64,000 nucleotides of DNA from Tatumella ptyseos (GCF_030552895.1 NZ_CP130649.1:310001-374000), one strand, 5' to 3'. Counted from the first letter of the stretch, positions 20,819 to 32,556 are shown. Notes: generated from the sequence alone by a model not told the origin. Numbers and translations: made by a program.

Positions 20819-23647
20819 TTACTTAGTCAATAGCGGTTTAAGGAAGCGAGCCGTGTGCGATTTCTCGCATTCCGCAACCGTCTCTGGCGATCCGGCAATA
20901 AGGATCTCACCACCGCCACTGCCTCCCTCCGGACCTAGGTCGACAATCCAGTCCGCCGTCTTAACAACGTCCAAGTTATGTTCGATAACCACGATGGTAT
21001 TCCCTTGGTCGCGTAGCTGGTGTAATACCACCAGTAATTGTTGAATATCCTCAAAGTGTAAGCCCGTTGTCGGCTCATCCAAAATATAGAGCGTTTGTCC
21101 GGTCCCGCGTTTAGACAACTCGCGTGAGAGCTTGACCCGCTGTGCTTCCCCGCCCGATAGGGTTGTTGCAGATTGCCCTAAGCGAATATAGGAAAGACCG
21201 ACGCTAATGAGCGTTTGCAACTTACGTGCCAGTGCAGGGACTGCCTCAAAAAAGTCTTTCGCTTCTTCGATGGTCATCTCCAGCACTTCGTGGATATTTT
21301 TCCCTTTATATTTAATCTCCAAGGTCTCGCGGTTATAACGTTTTCCTTGGCACTGATCACAGGGAACATACACATCAGGGAGAAAGTGCATCTCAACTTT
21401 AATGACGCCATCACCTTGGCAAGCTTCACAGCGTCCCCCTTTCACGTTAAAACTAAAGCGGCCAGGGGTGTAGCCTCGTGAACGAGCCTCAGGGACGCCG
21501 GCAAATAACTCTCGTACTGGCGTGAAAATACCCGTATAGGTCGCTGGGTTTGAACGTGGGGTGCGACCAATAGGGCTCTGGTCAATATCGATAACTTTAT
21601 CGAAATGTTCGAGACCCTTAACCTCATGGTAAGGAGCTGGTTCCGCGATCGTTGCTCCGTTCAGTTGGCGTTGCGCAATAGGAAACAGCGTATCGTTAAT
21701 TAACGTCGATTTACCTGAGCCGGATACACCTGTTACGCAAGTGAATAGACCGACCGGTAACGAAAGAGTCACATTTTTTAAGTTATTACCGCGAGCACCT
21801 GCAATACGTAGCATTTTCTCCGGGTCGGCTTTCGCACGTTCTTTCGGTACCTCGATGGCTTTTTTACCACTCAGGTATTGGCCTGTAAGGGAGTCTTCGT
21901 TGGCCATAATCTGATCAACATTCCCTTCTGCCACTACCGAGCCACCATGCACACCTGCGCCGGGACCAATATCGATCACATGATCGGCCGCACGGATTGC
22001 ATCTTCATCATGCTCAACCACAATCACGGTATTACCCAGATCGCGCAGATGAATCAAGGTACTGAGAAGCCGTTCGTTATCGCGTTGATGTAGTCCGATA
22101 GAGGGTTCATCTAAGACATACATCACCCCGACTAGCCCTGCACCAATTTGGCTGGCTAGACGGATACGTTGTGCTTCACCCCCAGAAAGGGTTTCAGCTG
22201 AACGCGATAAGGATAAATAATTCAGTCCTACATTCACTAAAAAGCCAAGTCGTTCACGGATCTCTTTCAAGATTTTTTCCGCTATTTGCGCTTTCTGACC
22301 GCTGAGGGCGAGATGCTCGAAAAACTCACTGGCATGGCCAATGCTCATCTCTGAAATTTCGGGTAGCGTATTTTCTGCCACGAAAACGTTACGAGCCTCT
22401 TCTCTTAAGCGCGTACCGTGGCAACTGCTGCAAGCACAATTACTGATAAATTTCGCTAGTTCTTCGCGGACGGCGTTTGATTCCGTTTCTTTATAGCGAC
22501 GCTCCATATTATGGAGTACCCCTTCAAAGGGGTGACGTCGTACTGAGGTATCGCCTCGATCATTCACATATTTGAATTCGATATTCGTCTTGCCCGAACC
22601 ATAAAGGATGATCTTCTGTGTCTCTGCACTGAGCGATTCAAAAGGCGCTTCAATATCGAATTTATAATGGTCGCTGAGCGAACGTAACATCTGATAATAA
22701 TAGAAGTTTCGACGGTCCCAACCGCGGATAGCGCCATTCGCTAAAGAAATCTCGCGGTTTTGAATCACACGTTCTGGATCAAAATATTGTTGTACGCCAA
22801 GTCCATCACAGGTCTGGCAAGCTCCAGCTGGATTGTTGAATGAAAACAGGCGCGGCTCCAGTTCGCGCATACTGTAACCACATACCGGACACGCGAAGTT
22901 AGCGGAGAACAGTAACTCTTCCGCCTTGTCATCATCCATATCGGCAACGATTGCCGTACCCCCCGATAGGGCGAGGGTCGTTTCGAATGATTCCGCTAAG
23001 CGAGTACCAATGTCGTCGCGGACTTTAAAACGATCCACCACGACTTCAATACTATGTTTTTTCTGTAGCTCAAGCTTTGGCGGATCAGACAGATCACAGA
23101 CTTCTCCATCGATCCGTGCGCGGATATAGCCCTGTGCAGCCAAGCTTTCTAAGGTTTTAACATGCTCGCCCTTACGATCTTTAACAATCGGAGCAAGTAG
23201 CATCAATCGCTGCCCTTCGGGTTGTTTCAACACCTGATCAACCATCTGACTGACGGTTTGTGCGGCCAGCGGCTGGTGGTGGGTAGGACAGCGCGGCTCA
23301 CCGACTCGCGCAAATAAAAGACGCAAGTAGTCATGGATTTCTGTGATGGTCCCCACGGTTGAGCGTGGGTTATGGGAAGTCGATTTCTGCTCAATTGAAA
23401 TAGCAGGTGAAAGTCCCTCAATGTGATCGACATCTGGTTTTTCCATCAACGAAAGAAACTGCCGTGCGTAAGCCGATAAAGATTCGACATAGCGTCGCTG
23501 CCCTTCGGCGTAAAGGGTATCAAAAGCCAGCGAGGATTTACCTGATCCAGAAAGACCAGTGACGACCACTAGCTTGTCACGGGGGATGGTGAGGTTGATG
23601 TTTTTTAAATTATGGGTTCGTGCACCCCGTACTTCGATCTTATCCAT
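20819..23647 (-). CDS. uvrA: Excinuclease ABC subunit A
   Basis: The damage-recognition ATPase of nucleotide excision repair; the 942 residues match the E. coli protein (940). It has two ABC modules, each with Walker A ([16 protein letters not shown] at about 26-41; [13 protein letters not shown] at about 641) and signature LSGGEAQR, plus zinc-finger cysteines (CPVCGYS ... [14 protein letters not shown] ... CDQCQGKRY). It is divergent from ssb, with a LexA box between them. Confidence 0.98.
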   Translation of the reverse strand: MDKIEVRGARTHNLKNINLTIPRDKLVVVTGLSGSGKSSLAFDTLYAEGQRRYVESLSAYARQFLSLMEKPDVDHIEGLSPAISIEQKSTSHNPRSTVGTITEIHDYLRLLFARVGEPRCPTHHQPLAAQTVSQMVDQVLKQPEGQRLMLLAPIVKDRKGEHVKTLESLAAQGYIRARIDGEVCDLSDPPKLELQKKHSIEVVVDRFKVRDDIGTRLAESFETTLALSGGTAIVADMDDDKAEELLFSANFACPVCGYSMRELEPRLFSFNNPAGACQTCDGLGVQQYFDPERVIQNREISLANGAIRGWDRRNFYYYQMLRSLSDHYKFDIEAPFESLSAETQKIILYGSGKTNIEFKYVNDRGDTSVRRHPFEGVLHNMERRYKETESNAVREELAKFISNCACSSCHGTRLREEARNVFVAENTLPEISEMSIGHASEFFEHLALSGQKAQIAEKILKEIRERLGFLVNVGLNYLSLSRSAETLSGGEAQRIRLASQIGAGLVGVMYVLDEPSIGLHQRDNERLLSTLIHLRDLGNTVIVVEHDEDAIRAADHVIDIGPGAGVHGGSVVAEGNVDQIMANEDSLTGQYLSGKKAIEVPKERAKADPEKMLRIAGARGNNLKNVTLSLPVGLFTCVTGVSGSGKSTLINDTLFPIAQRQLNGATIAEPAPYHEVKGLEHFDKVIDIDQSPIGRTPRSNPATYTGIFTPVRELFAGVPEARSRGYTPGRFSFNVKGGRCEACQGDGVIKVEMHFLPDVYVPCDQCQGKRYNRETLEIKYKGKNIHEVLEMTIEEAKDFFEAVPALARKLQTLISVGLSYIRLGQSATTLSGGEAQRVKLSRELSKRGTGQTLYILDEPTTGLHFEDIQQLLVVLHQLRDQGNTIVVIEHNLDVVKTADWIVDLGPEGGSGGGEILIAGSPETVAECEKSHTARFLKPLLTK

Positions 23648-23738
23648 TCACATTTCCCAATTTGATTGCCTATACGCTGAGATGACATCGCTCTGCATCG
23701 ATTTCAAGCAGACTCTATAGTATGGCACAAAAAATAAC

Positions 23739-23754
23739 CTGAATAAATATCCAG
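23739..23754. promoter_or_regulatory. LexA box between uvrA and ssb
   Basis: CTGAATAAATATCCAG fits CTG-N10-CAG with a mostly alternating A/T centre, and it lies in the same place as the shared uvrA-ssb SOS box of E. coli. It predicts DNA-damage induction of uvrA and probably of ssb. Confidence 0.85.
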
Positions 23755-23871
23755 TACTTTTTGCTATAGTGATTACCTTTGTGCAGTTGCTCTAAACTAC
23801 CCAACTTAAGGCGTGACGTGCTATCATCCGTTAGATAGTATCTGTGTAATTTTTCATCAGGAGAGAGTGCA

Positions 23872-24402
23872 ATGGCCAGTCGCGGCGTAAACAAAGTGAT
23901 TCTTGTCGGTAATTTGGGTCAAGATCCAGAAGTCCGGTATATGCCAAATGGAGGAGCTGTGACAAACATTACGCTGGCAACCTCTGAAAGCTGGCGTGAT
24001 AAGCAAACCGGTGAAAATAAAGAAATTACTGAATGGCACCGTGTTGTGCTGTTCGGAAAATTAGCGGAAGTTGCAGGGGAATACCTGCGTAAAGGCTCTC
24101 AAGTTTATATCGAAGGGCAGCTGCGTACCCGCAAATGGCAAGACCAAGGTGGTCAAGATCGCTACACCACTGAAGTCGTTGTTAATGTCGGTGGCACCAT
24201 GCAAATGTTAGGTGGCCGTCAAGGTAACAACGCTCCTCAAGGCGGCGGTGCACCAAACAATAATAATGGTTGGGGGCAGCCACAACAGCCACAATCTTCT
24301 GGCGCGCAATTTAGTGGTGGTGGACAAGCTCCACAGTCGCCTAAAGCGCCTGCTGGCGGCAACGAGCCACCCATGGATTTTGATGACGATATTCCGTTCT
24401 AA
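23872..24402 (+). CDS. ssb: Single-stranded DNA-binding protein
   Basis: A 176-residue protein with an N-terminal OB fold ([41 protein letters not shown]), a disordered Gly/Gln/Asn-rich linker (about 115-165) and the acidic tail MDFDDDIPF that recruits replication and repair partners. AGGAGAG lies upstream of the ATG. Confidence 0.98.
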   Translation: MASRGVNKVILVGNLGQDPEVRYMPNGGAVTNITLATSESWRDKQTGENKEITEWHRVVLFGKLAEVAGEYLRKGSQVYIEGQLRTRKWQDQGGQDRYTTEVVVNVGGTMQMLGGRQGNNAPQGGGAPNNNNGWGQPQQPQSSGAQFSGGGQAPQSPKAPAGGNEPPMDFDDDIPF

Positions 24403-24424
24403 AAATTCCATTGATTGCCTAACT

Positions 24425-24455
24425 AACCCTCATCATACGAGGGTTTTTTTTATTA
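24425..24455 (+). terminator. Rho-independent terminator of ssb
   Basis: AACCCTC/GAGGGTT arms with a seven-base loop and a run of T. Confidence 0.9.
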
Positions 24456-24889
24456 TTTTATACCAGTATTCACTACGCTTAAATGAAGTAGGCGAGTCAC
24501 TGAATTAGTTTACTATTATTTAGAAATGCACTATTCAATTAATTTACTAATTTCGAGTAAGTTATTTTTTCATCAATCCATTCTGATTGTCTTATTTTTA
24601 TAACCATGTCAGTTTACCCAATATTTTTATACATTATTAATCATTAGATTATATTAATAAATTGAATAGAGTATTAATTTCCATTTAAAGTGAGTAACTC
24701 GATATAAATTATTAATAATATTCGATACGTATTAAAAAATAATAGATGGTAGAACAATAAGAATTTTTCTTAATATACAAAACGGACGGCGAAAAGCAGT
24801 CGCTATGCGTCTTGTATTACCGTTCCAAAATCTCATAGAGAGAATACGTCACTGTCACTTCTAAACGACAACTATCAACGGAACTGAAT
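24456..24889. other. AT-rich intergenic region upstream of the lone clpV
   Basis: About 430 bases without a credible gene and much richer in A and T than the neighbours, the kind of DNA bound by H-NS. It contains several short dyads, for example ATACAA/TTGTAT arms at 24775-24780 and 24812-24817 enclosing a GC-richer segment, which could be part of a leader. No transposase or attachment site is recognisable. Confidence 0.5.
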
Positions 24890-27514
24890 ATGTCAGAAAT
24901 TAGTCGAGCCGTTCTTTTCGGCAAACTGGAACCCTTACTTTTTTCCTCGCTAGAGCGCGCAACGGCTTTTTGCCAGCAGCGCGGCAATCCCTACGTAGAG
25001 CTAGTGCATTGGTTGCATCAACTGATGCAACAGCAAGGAGGCGATCTACAACAGATTATTCATTACTTCTCTATCGATGAGGCCGGATTAGCGCGCGATA
25101 TTATTACTGCGTTAGATGCTTTACCCCATGGTGCGAGTTCAGTCTGTGACTTATCGGAGCATATCGATAGTGCGGTAGAACGTGCTTGGGGAGTGGGATC
25201 GCTAATATTTGGCGTGGATCGATTACGTTCTGGGCATTTACTGATCGGGATCCTAAAAACCTGGAATCTGGCTACTGTTTTAAAAGGGATCTCAGCGCAA
25301 TTCGCGTGTATTAATGTAGAACGTTTAATTGAACAATTCGACGCGATCGTATCACAGAGCAACGAAGCAATGTGGGGCGCGATCGAGCCAGTATCCCAAG
25401 TCAGTATTCCCGCAGCATCGCAAATCTTGACTCAATATGGAGAAGATCTGACGCAGCGTGCGCGCGATGGAAAAATGGATCCGGTTGTCGGGCGCGATGA
25501 GGAGATCCGCCAACTGATCGATATTTTAATGCGGCGCCGACAAAATAATCCCTTACTCACCGGTGAGGCTGGTGTAGGAAAGACGGCAGTCGTAGAAGGC
25601 TTCGCATTCCGTATTGTCGTGGGTGATGTACCTGAACCCTTACAAAACGTTCAGTTATGGTTGATCGATATCGGTCAATTACAAGCTGGCGCAGGGACGA
25701 AAGGGGTGTTCGAAGCACGTTTGCACTCTTTGATCCACGCAGTGCAATCTAGTCCCACGCCTATTATTTTATTTATCGATGAAATCCATACCTTAGTGGG
25801 TGCGGGGGGACAGCAAGGAACGGGGGATGCGGCTAATTTACTAAAGCCTGCATTAGCAAGAGGCCAACTGCGGACGATTGGTGCAACGACTTGGGTAGAG
25901 TATAAAAAATATATTGAAAAAGACCCTGCTCTGACCCGTCGTTTTCAACCGATTCAGGTTCTTGAACCGGATGAAAGTAAAGCGGTACTGATGCTACGCA
26001 GCACGGTATCGGCGTTAGAAACCCATCACCAAGTTCTAATCGTTGATGAAGCGGTTTCAGCAGCGGTTAACCTTGCAAGTCGCTATATTCCTGCGCAGCA
26101 ACTGCCCGATAAAGCGGTTGCCCTATTGGATACTGCCTGCGCTCGAGTCGCGGTCAGTCAAAGTGCTTCTCCTGCACAACTCGATAGTTGTCGTCAGCAG
26201 ATAACCGCTCTGGAAATTGAAATAGCGATAGCTAAACGGGAAGCACGGCTTAGGCTAGGGGAAACTCAGCGTATTGAAGAATTAGAAAAACGATTAAAGG
26301 CACAGCTGATCGAGCGTGAGGAGCTAACGTCACGCTGGCAGCAAGAGAAAACCTTAGTGAGTCAGATCATTGCATTGCGAGCGCAGCGTAATCAAGAAAA
26401 CTCAGAGAGTGAAACCGTCACACATCAGCAACTTTTGGCGATCCAGCAGCAACTTAGCACCTTACAGGGGGAAGCCCCTCTATTGTTCACCGCCGTCGAT
26501 AAAAATATTGTTGCGACAGTGGTAGCAGAGTGGACCGGTATTCCCTTAGGGCGCATGGTTAAAAATGAAATCGATGCGGTATTAAATCTCGCGGATACCC
26601 TCAATCAACGAGTAATTGGCCAACGCCATGGAGTAGATCTTATCGCCAAGCGTATCCTAACTTCACGTGCGAGCCTTGATGATCCCTGTAAGCCAGTGGG
26701 GGTTTTTATGCTGTGTGGGCCATCCGGTGTAGGGAAAACGGAAACTGCGTTGGCATTAGCCGAATCGCTATATGGTGGTGATCAAAATGTCATTACCATT
26801 AATATGAGTGAGTTCCAAGAGGCTCACAGTGTATCAACCTTAAAGGGGGCACCGCCGGGTTATGTCGGCTATGGTGAAGGCGGGGTCTTAACCGAAGCCG
26901 TTCGTCGTCGTCCGTATAGCGTAGTGTTGCTCGACGAGATCGAAAAAGCACATCCAGATATTCACGAAATCTTTTTTCAAGTATTTGATAAAGGTTGGAT
27001 GGAAGATGGTGAAGGGAGAACTATCGATTTTCGGAATACGTTGATTATTTTGACCTCTAATGTGGGAACGGACCAGATCACTACAATGTGCGTCGATCCC
27101 GACTTGCAACCTGATACGCAGGTGCTAACCGCCGCTTTACGTGGTCCACTATTACACTATTTTCCCCCCGCGTTATTAGGGCGGCTCTTGGTCGTTCCCT
27201 ATTATCCTTTGACTGATCAAATGCTCGGCGAAATTGCCCGTCTACAATTAGCGCGTATTCAACAGCGTTTATATGATAATCACCATATTGTTACCGATAT
27301 CGACGACAGCGTGGTCACACAGATCGTTAAACGTTGTACGGAAGTGGAATCGGGGGGAAGAATGGTTGATGCGATTCTCTCTAATACCTTATTACCTCAA
27401 ATTAGCCAGACGTTATTAATTGCGCGCCGCGATAATAAACAATATCGCTATTTAAGGCTTAGTGTTAATCAGGATGAATTCGACTATTATTTCAGTGATC
27501 ACCCCGATGATTAA
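24890..27514 (+). CDS. clpV: Type VI secretion AAA+ ATPase ClpV/TssH
   Basis: A ClpB-related hexameric ATPase that disassembles contracted TssB/TssC sheaths. The 874 residues comprise the ClpV-type N-domain (1-160), a first AAA+ module (Walker [16 protein letters not shown] at about 223, Walker [16 protein letters not shown]), a short coiled-coil middle domain (about 440-510) and a second AAA+ module ([17 protein letters not shown] at about 608, [14 protein letters not shown]). Both ATP sites look intact. No other type VI gene is in the window; these genes usually sit in one cluster. The AT-rich flanks are consistent with acquisition or relocation. Confidence 0.9.
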   Translation: MSEISRAVLFGKLEPLLFSSLERATAFCQQRGNPYVELVHWLHQLMQQQGGDLQQIIHYFSIDEAGLARDIITALDALPHGASSVCDLSEHIDSAVERAWGVGSLIFGVDRLRSGHLLIGILKTWNLATVLKGISAQFACINVERLIEQFDAIVSQSNEAMWGAIEPVSQVSIPAASQILTQYGEDLTQRARDGKMDPVVGRDEEIRQLIDILMRRRQNNPLLTGEAGVGKTAVVEGFAFRIVVGDVPEPLQNVQLWLIDIGQLQAGAGTKGVFEARLHSLIHAVQSSPTPIILFIDEIHTLVGAGGQQGTGDAANLLKPALARGQLRTIGATTWVEYKKYIEKDPALTRRFQPIQVLEPDESKAVLMLRSTVSALETHHQVLIVDEAVSAAVNLASRYIPAQQLPDKAVALLDTACARVAVSQSASPAQLDSCRQQITALEIEIAIAKREARLRLGETQRIEELEKRLKAQLIEREELTSRWQQEKTLVSQIIALRAQRNQENSESETVTHQQLLAIQQQLSTLQGEAPLLFTAVDKNIVATVVAEWTGIPLGRMVKNEIDAVLNLADTLNQRVIGQRHGVDLIAKRILTSRASLDDPCKPVGVFMLCGPSGVGKTETALALAESLYGGDQNVITINMSEFQEAHSVSTLKGAPPGYVGYGEGGVLTEAVRRRPYSVVLLDEIEKAHPDIHEIFFQVFDKGWMEDGEGRTIDFRNTLIILTSNVGTDQITTMCVDPDLQPDTQVLTAALRGPLLHYFPPALLGRLLVVPYYPLTDQMLGEIARLQLARIQQRLYDNHHIVTDIDDSVVTQIVKRCTEVESGGRMVDAILSNTLLPQISQTLLIARRDNKQYRYLRLSVNQDEFDYYFSDHPDD

Positions 27515-27820
27515 TAAAGAGATTGTAGTGATATGGAGAGGATATTTTTTATTCCTTATTCTCAATATGTGAAGGAGCATTAATAAAAATAAAGTATTAC
27601 GTCGTGGTATCATTGACTACTTTATTTTTATGTGATGATTTTTTTATATTCTACTAAATAGGTAATACCCTTATCGTCGTTGTCCTTCTCCCCCAGTTTT
27701 GCTTAGTCGTTTTATATTCGGTTAAGCACTATTCTCAGCTTATTCTGCCGTGCTTTTACTTCCAATCTCACCAAAAAAAGTTAACAATCAATCTTCCTAA
27801 TGGTTAAGGGAGTAACGATT
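27515..27820. other. AT-rich intergenic region between clpV and the ytcA-mdtNOP operon
   Basis: No gene is seen. It holds the clpV terminator (27585-27629) and presumably the promoter of the efflux operon, for which no clear -35/-10 pair or operator could be recognised. Confidence 0.5.
27585..27629. terminator. Perfect 12-bp inverted repeat after clpV, probable terminator
   Basis: AAAAATAAAGTA (27585-27596) and TACTTTATTTTT (27618-27629) are exact complements around a 21-base loop. The T-rich right arm makes this a weak but plausible terminator. Confidence 0.55.
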
Positions 27821-28093
27821 GTGTGGCTGCGCGCTCAATGGAAAATGCCTCTGCTTTTAATGTTCGCTGGGTTACTGACTGGCTGCACACTTTCGCCTGC
27901 AATTCCAGTGTTGGGGGCGACGTTTCCTGCCTGGTTGTTTTGTAGTCTTACCGGTGCATTACTCTTAATTCCCACTCATTTTCTGTTCGTACGCCGAGGG
28001 TGGCTACGCCTATTCTCACCGCTGGTCATCAGTTATCTGGCCTTAATGTTTATCTATGCCGTCATTGTATGGCTACTTTTCTTTATAGGTTGA
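27821..28093 (+). CDS. ytcA: YtcA family small membrane lipoprotein
   Basis: A 90-residue protein from the GTG at 27821, where AAGGGAG lies eight bases upstream; an ATG seven codons earlier lacks a ribosome-binding site. It has a signal peptide ending in a lipobox (LLTGC), then SPAIPVLGA and two hydrophobic helices. Size and sequence match E. coli YtcA (91), which likewise leads the mdtNOP genes. Its function is unknown; a helper role for the tripartite pump is inferred from position. Confidence 0.87.
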   Translation: MWLRAQWKMPLLLMFAGLLTGCTLSPAIPVLGATFPAWLFCSLTGALLLIPTHFLFVRRGWLRLFSPLVISYLALMFIYAVIVWLLFFIG

Positions 28094-28099
28094 GTCATC

Positions 28100-29140
28100 A
28101 TGGCAACATCGAACACCGCTTTTATTCGACGAAAATGGCCACTATTAGTGGTGGTCTGTGTGGCGATTGTGGCGTTGATTGGCGTGATTGCCTATCTACA
28201 AACCTCCCCACAGACCAATGATGCCTATGTCTATGCGGATACCATCGATGTGGTGCCGGAGGTGAGTGGTCAAATCGTTGAGATGCCTATTCGGGATAAT
28301 CAGCGAGTAAAAAAAGGCGATCTTCTGTTCAAAATCGATGACCGACAATATCGGGCAATGCTACTGGATGCGCAGTCGCGGCTAGCGGCCTTAGATGCCC
28401 AAATTCGCCTCACTGGGCGAACGGTCAAAGCTCAAGAGTACAATGCGCAGTCTGTAAATGCGGCGGTTGCAAGGGCACAAGCCTTAGTCCAGCAAACGAC
28501 CTCGTCCCGTCAGCGGCTTGAACCGCTGGTCCCACAAGGTTTTGCTTCACAGGAGGAACTCGACCAAGCACGTACCGCTGAAAAAGCTGCGCGAGCAGAG
28601 CTGAATGCAACCTTACTCCAAGCTAAGCAAGCGACAGCTGCGGTTTCGGGCGTGGATGCGCTGGTGGCACAACGCGAAGGGGCGCTTGCCCAGATAGCCT
28701 TAGCGACCATTAACCTTGAGCGTACTGAAGTCAAAGCGCCGTTCTCGGGTACGGTGGTGGCATTAAAAACGACGGTCGGTCAATTTGCCTCGGCGATAAA
28801 ACCTATCTTTACATTGATTGATAGTGAACACTGGTATGTGGTGGCGAATTTCAGGGAAACCGATCTCAATGATATCCATCCCGGCACGGCGGCAACGCTT
28901 CGCGTAATGACTGACCACCACCGCGTCTTTTCGGGACATGTCGACTCAGTCGGCGCAGGCGTGCTTGCCAGTGGTGATAGCGTGATTGAAGGCTTGCCGG
29001 TTATTCAGAAAAGTATTAATTGGGTGCATGTTTCTCAACGTTTTCCGGTGAAAATCACCGTAACCGATGCCGATCCTCGCTTATTTCGCCTAGGTGCTTC
29101 GGCGACGGCGACCTTGGAAATTAAGGGATCTCATCAATGA
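28100..29140 (+). CDS. mdtN: MdtN membrane-fusion (adaptor) protein
   Basis: The periplasmic adaptor of the MdtNOP tripartite efflux system. It has one N-terminal membrane anchor (about 14-34), a biotinyl-lipoyl half-domain (TNDAYVYADTIDVVPEVSGQI), an alpha-helical hairpin (about 95-200) and a beta-barrel containing VKAPFSGTVVALKTTVGQFAS. The product has 346 residues (E. coli 343). It is six bases after ytcA and overlaps mdtO by four bases (ATGA). Confidence 0.93.
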   Translation: MATSNTAFIRRKWPLLVVVCVAIVALIGVIAYLQTSPQTNDAYVYADTIDVVPEVSGQIVEMPIRDNQRVKKGDLLFKIDDRQYRAMLLDAQSRLAALDAQIRLTGRTVKAQEYNAQSVNAAVARAQALVQQTTSSRQRLEPLVPQGFASQEELDQARTAEKAARAELNATLLQAKQATAAVSGVDALVAQREGALAQIALATINLERTEVKAPFSGTVVALKTTVGQFASAIKPIFTLIDSEHWYVVANFRETDLNDIHPGTAATLRVMTDHHRVFSGHVDSVGAGVLASGDSVIEGLPVIQKSINWVHVSQRFPVKITVTDADPRLFRLGASATATLEIKGSHQ

Positions 29141-31059
29141 GTGTGCGGTCATGGTTAGCAGAAGCCCGTCAGGTTTCCACCGAACGTTGTCACGCTGCAC
29201 TACGGCTGACGCTCTCCTGCCTACTCATGACATTACTCTTCCTGAGCTTTCAGATACCGTTTCTCGCTGTCGCGATCATCGTGGTTTTTTATGTCACACA
29301 AAAAAATGTCGTCCTCACCGCTGGTATTGGGCTGGGTTTTATTGTGGTCGCGCTGTTGGCTTTGGGGGGGATGTTGCTCATCATCAAGTACACTTACGAT
29401 TTTCCGTTAATTCGCCTAGTGGCGTCGCTATTTCTCTTTTTTTGGGCGATGTTTTTTATGCGAGTACTGGGGAAGTTAGGCTTAGCCTTCTTTGTCGTCG
29501 CCTTAGTCCTGATCTATGCGCAAACTTTCCCCTCTATGACTGGTGAAAGTGAAATTATCGTTCGGCTTATTTTATGGCTATGGATGTCCATGGTCCTTGC
29601 CATAGGGGTTACGGTGTTAGTGAATGCTTGCTTTATTCAAGCCTATCCGCACTACCAGTTTGCTCAACAGGTGGCAGAACTTTATGAACAGGCAGCCGAG
29701 AGACTCGCGCCTACTCAAGTACTGACCGGGCAGGCAGGCTTGATTATTACTCAGCATCTTAGCGACATTCAAACGCTCTATAAACTTGCTTGCTTAACCA
29801 ACAGCGGTTTCCAACAAAATAAAGAAAGTTGGTGCTCACTATCAAATATGGCTTTGAAGTGTTTGGAGTTGGCAGAGAGTTACCGACTAAATCCTGATAA
29901 GAATGATTCAGAAAACGCTATCGTGCTCGCCCATTACCTGCGTCAACTGGCAGAGCGTACGCGTCAGCGACAAGTGTCGGTCCCCAGTAGCTTAGGGGTA
30001 GTGGCCGCAGAGGATCCCTTACTCGCCGAAATGACTAGGCTATGTCATCGTCTGACTGACGGAAAGTTAATCTCGGCACCGCCTGGTGAGAGTCAAAAGC
30101 CACCCTTAATGGCTCCCGATGCATGGCGTAATCCGGTTTATTTACAATTTGCACTGAAGACATTATTGGCTAGTCTTTTCTGTTACTTGTTCTATACAGC
30201 GACCGCCTGGCAGGGCGTACATACCATCATGTTGAGTTGTGTCATTGTCGCTCAACCGGGATTGGGCGCAACCTATCAAAAGGCAGGTTTGCGTATTGTT
30301 GGCGCGTTTGCCGCGGCGGCAGCGGCCGTATTCTGCATGGTCTTTATCCAACCTCATCTTGATACGGTTGTTGGACTGATAATCATGTGTTTACCGGTCT
30401 TCGCACTGTCGGCTTGGTTAGCTGCAGGTAGCGAACGCATCGCTTATGCTGGAATTCAATTAGGCTTTACCTTTGCGCTACTATTCCTGTCAGGGTTTGG
30501 CCCGATGAGTAATCTAACTGAGTTACGCGACCGAATGATTGGCATTGTCCTGGGGGTCATAATCGCCTCCATTGTCTACCTCTATTTGTGGCCGGACAGC
30601 GATGCCCCGAGGGTAAGAAGAGGGATGGCGACGCTCTACCATCAAGTTGCGGGTTATTTTGCCGCCCCCGCACAGCAGGCTACGCCCTTACCGGTTTACC
30701 AATCGATTGAACAGGTCAGTGTGCTGGCGACACGACTGCAGGCTGAGCCATTGGGGAGTATTACTCACCCCTATCGGGATGCGGCACGATGGCCTGTCGA
30801 CCAAAGTCTTTACCTTGCCCAACAGCTCACCATTCTCGCCACGGGTTATGGCCATTATGCTGAGTGTGAGGACCCTTTTCTGGCTCAGGCATCCCGCTGG
30901 TTAGACGCTTATGCGGACCATCTTATGCAAGGGGGAGATTTGCCTGTTATAGCGCTTCCTGCTCCCACTCGCCATAACCCTTATGCCACCGAACTCAGTC
31001 AAGCTTTACATCGGCTAACCGCTTTTCAGCTATCCCAGGAAGTGAGACATGGCGCTTAA
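29137..31059 (+). CDS. mdtO: MdtO inner-membrane exporter (FUSC/aromatic acid exporter family)
   Basis: A 640-residue protein with two clusters of about five to six transmembrane helices (about 20-170 and 345-480), each followed by a cytoplasmic region. This is the FUSC architecture of AaeB-like exporters. E. coli MdtO (683) is somewhat longer. With MdtN and MdtP it should move compounds such as aromatic acids or dyes from the cytoplasm to the exterior. The ATG overlaps the mdtN stop, indicating translational coupling. Confidence 0.9.
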   Translation: MSVRSWLAEARQVSTERCHAALRLTLSCLLMTLLFLSFQIPFLAVAIIVVFYVTQKNVVLTAGIGLGFIVVALLALGGMLLIIKYTYDFPLIRLVASLFLFFWAMFFMRVLGKLGLAFFVVALVLIYAQTFPSMTGESEIIVRLILWLWMSMVLAIGVTVLVNACFIQAYPHYQFAQQVAELYEQAAERLAPTQVLTGQAGLIITQHLSDIQTLYKLACLTNSGFQQNKESWCSLSNMALKCLELAESYRLNPDKNDSENAIVLAHYLRQLAERTRQRQVSVPSSLGVVAAEDPLLAEMTRLCHRLTDGKLISAPPGESQKPPLMAPDAWRNPVYLQFALKTLLASLFCYLFYTATAWQGVHTIMLSCVIVAQPGLGATYQKAGLRIVGAFAAAAAAVFCMVFIQPHLDTVVGLIIMCLPVFALSAWLAAGSERIAYAGIQLGFTFALLFLSGFGPMSNLTELRDRMIGIVLGVIIASIVYLYLWPDSDAPRVRRGMATLYHQVAGYFAAPAQQATPLPVYQSIEQVSVLATRLQAEPLGSITHPYRDAARWPVDQSLYLAQQLTILATGYGHYAECEDPFLAQASRWLDAYADHLMQGGDLPVIALPAPTRHNPYATELSQALHRLTAFQLSQEVRHGA

Positions 31060-32512
31060 AAAAAGATTTTCATTAGCCTGCATCATGCTACTGCTCAACG
31101 GTTGCGCCTTAATTCATGATGAACCGCCGCAGGTAGACCAGTTACCGGCGCAGCAGGCGCAATTGTCTCAGGTTATTCATCTCGCGAATAGTGGATGGCC
31201 GCAAGCCCGCTGGTGGGAGGCTTATCACGATCAACAGCTCTCAAGCCTCATTGTCTTAGGCTTGGCGAATTCGCCAACGTTTCAAGCGGCTAAACTGCGG
31301 ATACAGCAATCGCAATCTTCAGTTGAGGTCGCCCAATCGACATTGGGTATTCAGGCAACGGGTATAGCCGCTCAGAACACTATGAGAGTCACAGATCGAC
31401 AGACGACGTGGCCTTATTCGATCTCTCTGCCCACGGATAAGCGTGGGCCATGGTACACCCTTAGTACCGTTGGGGTGGGGGCTGATCTGAATATCGATTT
31501 GTGGGGCGCCAATCGTGCGGGAGTAGCGGCTGCGATGGGGGAACAAAACGCGCAATTAGCACAGACAGCAGCGATACAGCTAGATTTAGCGTCCAGTATT
31601 GCGCAACTCTATTTTTCGCTGCAGGCGAATTACCGGCGCGAGGCATTATTAGTTCAGCAGCAAGCGATTGCTGAATTCTCTCTTAAAGCCCATCAGCAGC
31701 GTGCTGCGCGTGGTATTGAAGACCAAGTGAATATTGCTGCCGCACAATCGGAATGGTACAGCGCCCAGCAGCAACATATCGCCGTGCAGACCGCTATTAT
31801 GCGTGATCGTGAAAATTTGCGTGCACTGACAGGAATGAATGCTCAGCAAGCGTTAGTGATAGCACCGCAACCTTGGCCGCAATTACAACAAAGCCTACCA
31901 GCGTCGCTCTCTTTCGATTTGCTCGCCTGCAGACCGGATTTGCAAGCGATGAGCCATACTGTTCAGGCTTCATTAAGCCGTGTAGAGGCTGCAAAAGCAG
32001 CGTTTTATCCTCATTTGGATATTAAAGCCTTTTGGGGCTATAACGCGCTGAGTATTGGTGATTTATTTAAAAGCTCTTTTCAACAATTTAATATCCTACC
32101 TGGGCTCTATTTACCGCTATTTGATGGGGGGAGGTTAAATGCAGCACTCCGCTCAACGCGCACCGCGAGTAATATCCTCATCAAACAGTATAACCAAGCG
32201 GTATTAGATGCGGTAAGGGATGTCGCGATCACCTCACAACAATTGAATGATCTCAACCAACAAGTCTTGTTACAGCAGCAGAAAGTCGCTGCCGCGCAGC
32301 TCACCACCGACAGTGTACAAGCGCATTATCAACGCGGATTGACGAGTCTTTATATGGCACAGGAAGCCAAGCGAGCCACACTCACCCAGCAGCTGCTATT
32401 GGTTGACCTGAATGCTCAGCAGCTAAGCTGTGACCTACTATTAATCAAGGCATTAGGGGGTGGGTATCGTGCTGAACAACCCGCTATTTTAGGTATGGGG
32501 AGCAAGCCTTAG
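31049..32512 (+). CDS. mdtP: MdtP outer-membrane efflux factor
   Basis: A TolC/OprM-family lipoprotein of 487 residues (E. coli MdtP 488). It has a signal peptide with a lipobox (LNGC), paired long helical hairpins and beta segments, and the conserved PGLYLPLFDGGRLNAALRS. It forms the outer-membrane channel for MdtN and MdtO. It overlaps the end of mdtO by 11 bases and completes the operon. Confidence 0.93.
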   Translation: MALKKRFSLACIMLLLNGCALIHDEPPQVDQLPAQQAQLSQVIHLANSGWPQARWWEAYHDQQLSSLIVLGLANSPTFQAAKLRIQQSQSSVEVAQSTLGIQATGIAAQNTMRVTDRQTTWPYSISLPTDKRGPWYTLSTVGVGADLNIDLWGANRAGVAAAMGEQNAQLAQTAAIQLDLASSIAQLYFSLQANYRREALLVQQQAIAEFSLKAHQQRAARGIEDQVNIAAAQSEWYSAQQQHIAVQTAIMRDRENLRALTGMNAQQALVIAPQPWPQLQQSLPASLSFDLLACRPDLQAMSHTVQASLSRVEAAKAAFYPHLDIKAFWGYNALSIGDLFKSSFQQFNILPGLYLPLFDGGRLNAALRSTRTASNILIKQYNQAVLDAVRDVAITSQQLNDLNQQVLLQQQKVAAAQLTTDSVQAHYQRGLTSLYMAQEAKRATLTQQLLLVDLNAQQLSCDLLLIKALGGGYRAEQPAILGMGSKP

Positions 32513-32556
32513 TCGTCCCTTAGCTAACCTAAGGTCGCCAAGGGACGTCATGCCGA

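Noticed and set aside
24456..27820. A mobile genetic island carrying clpV
   Set aside because: There is no integrase, transposase, tRNA or flanking direct repeat that I can recognise; only base composition suggests acquisition.
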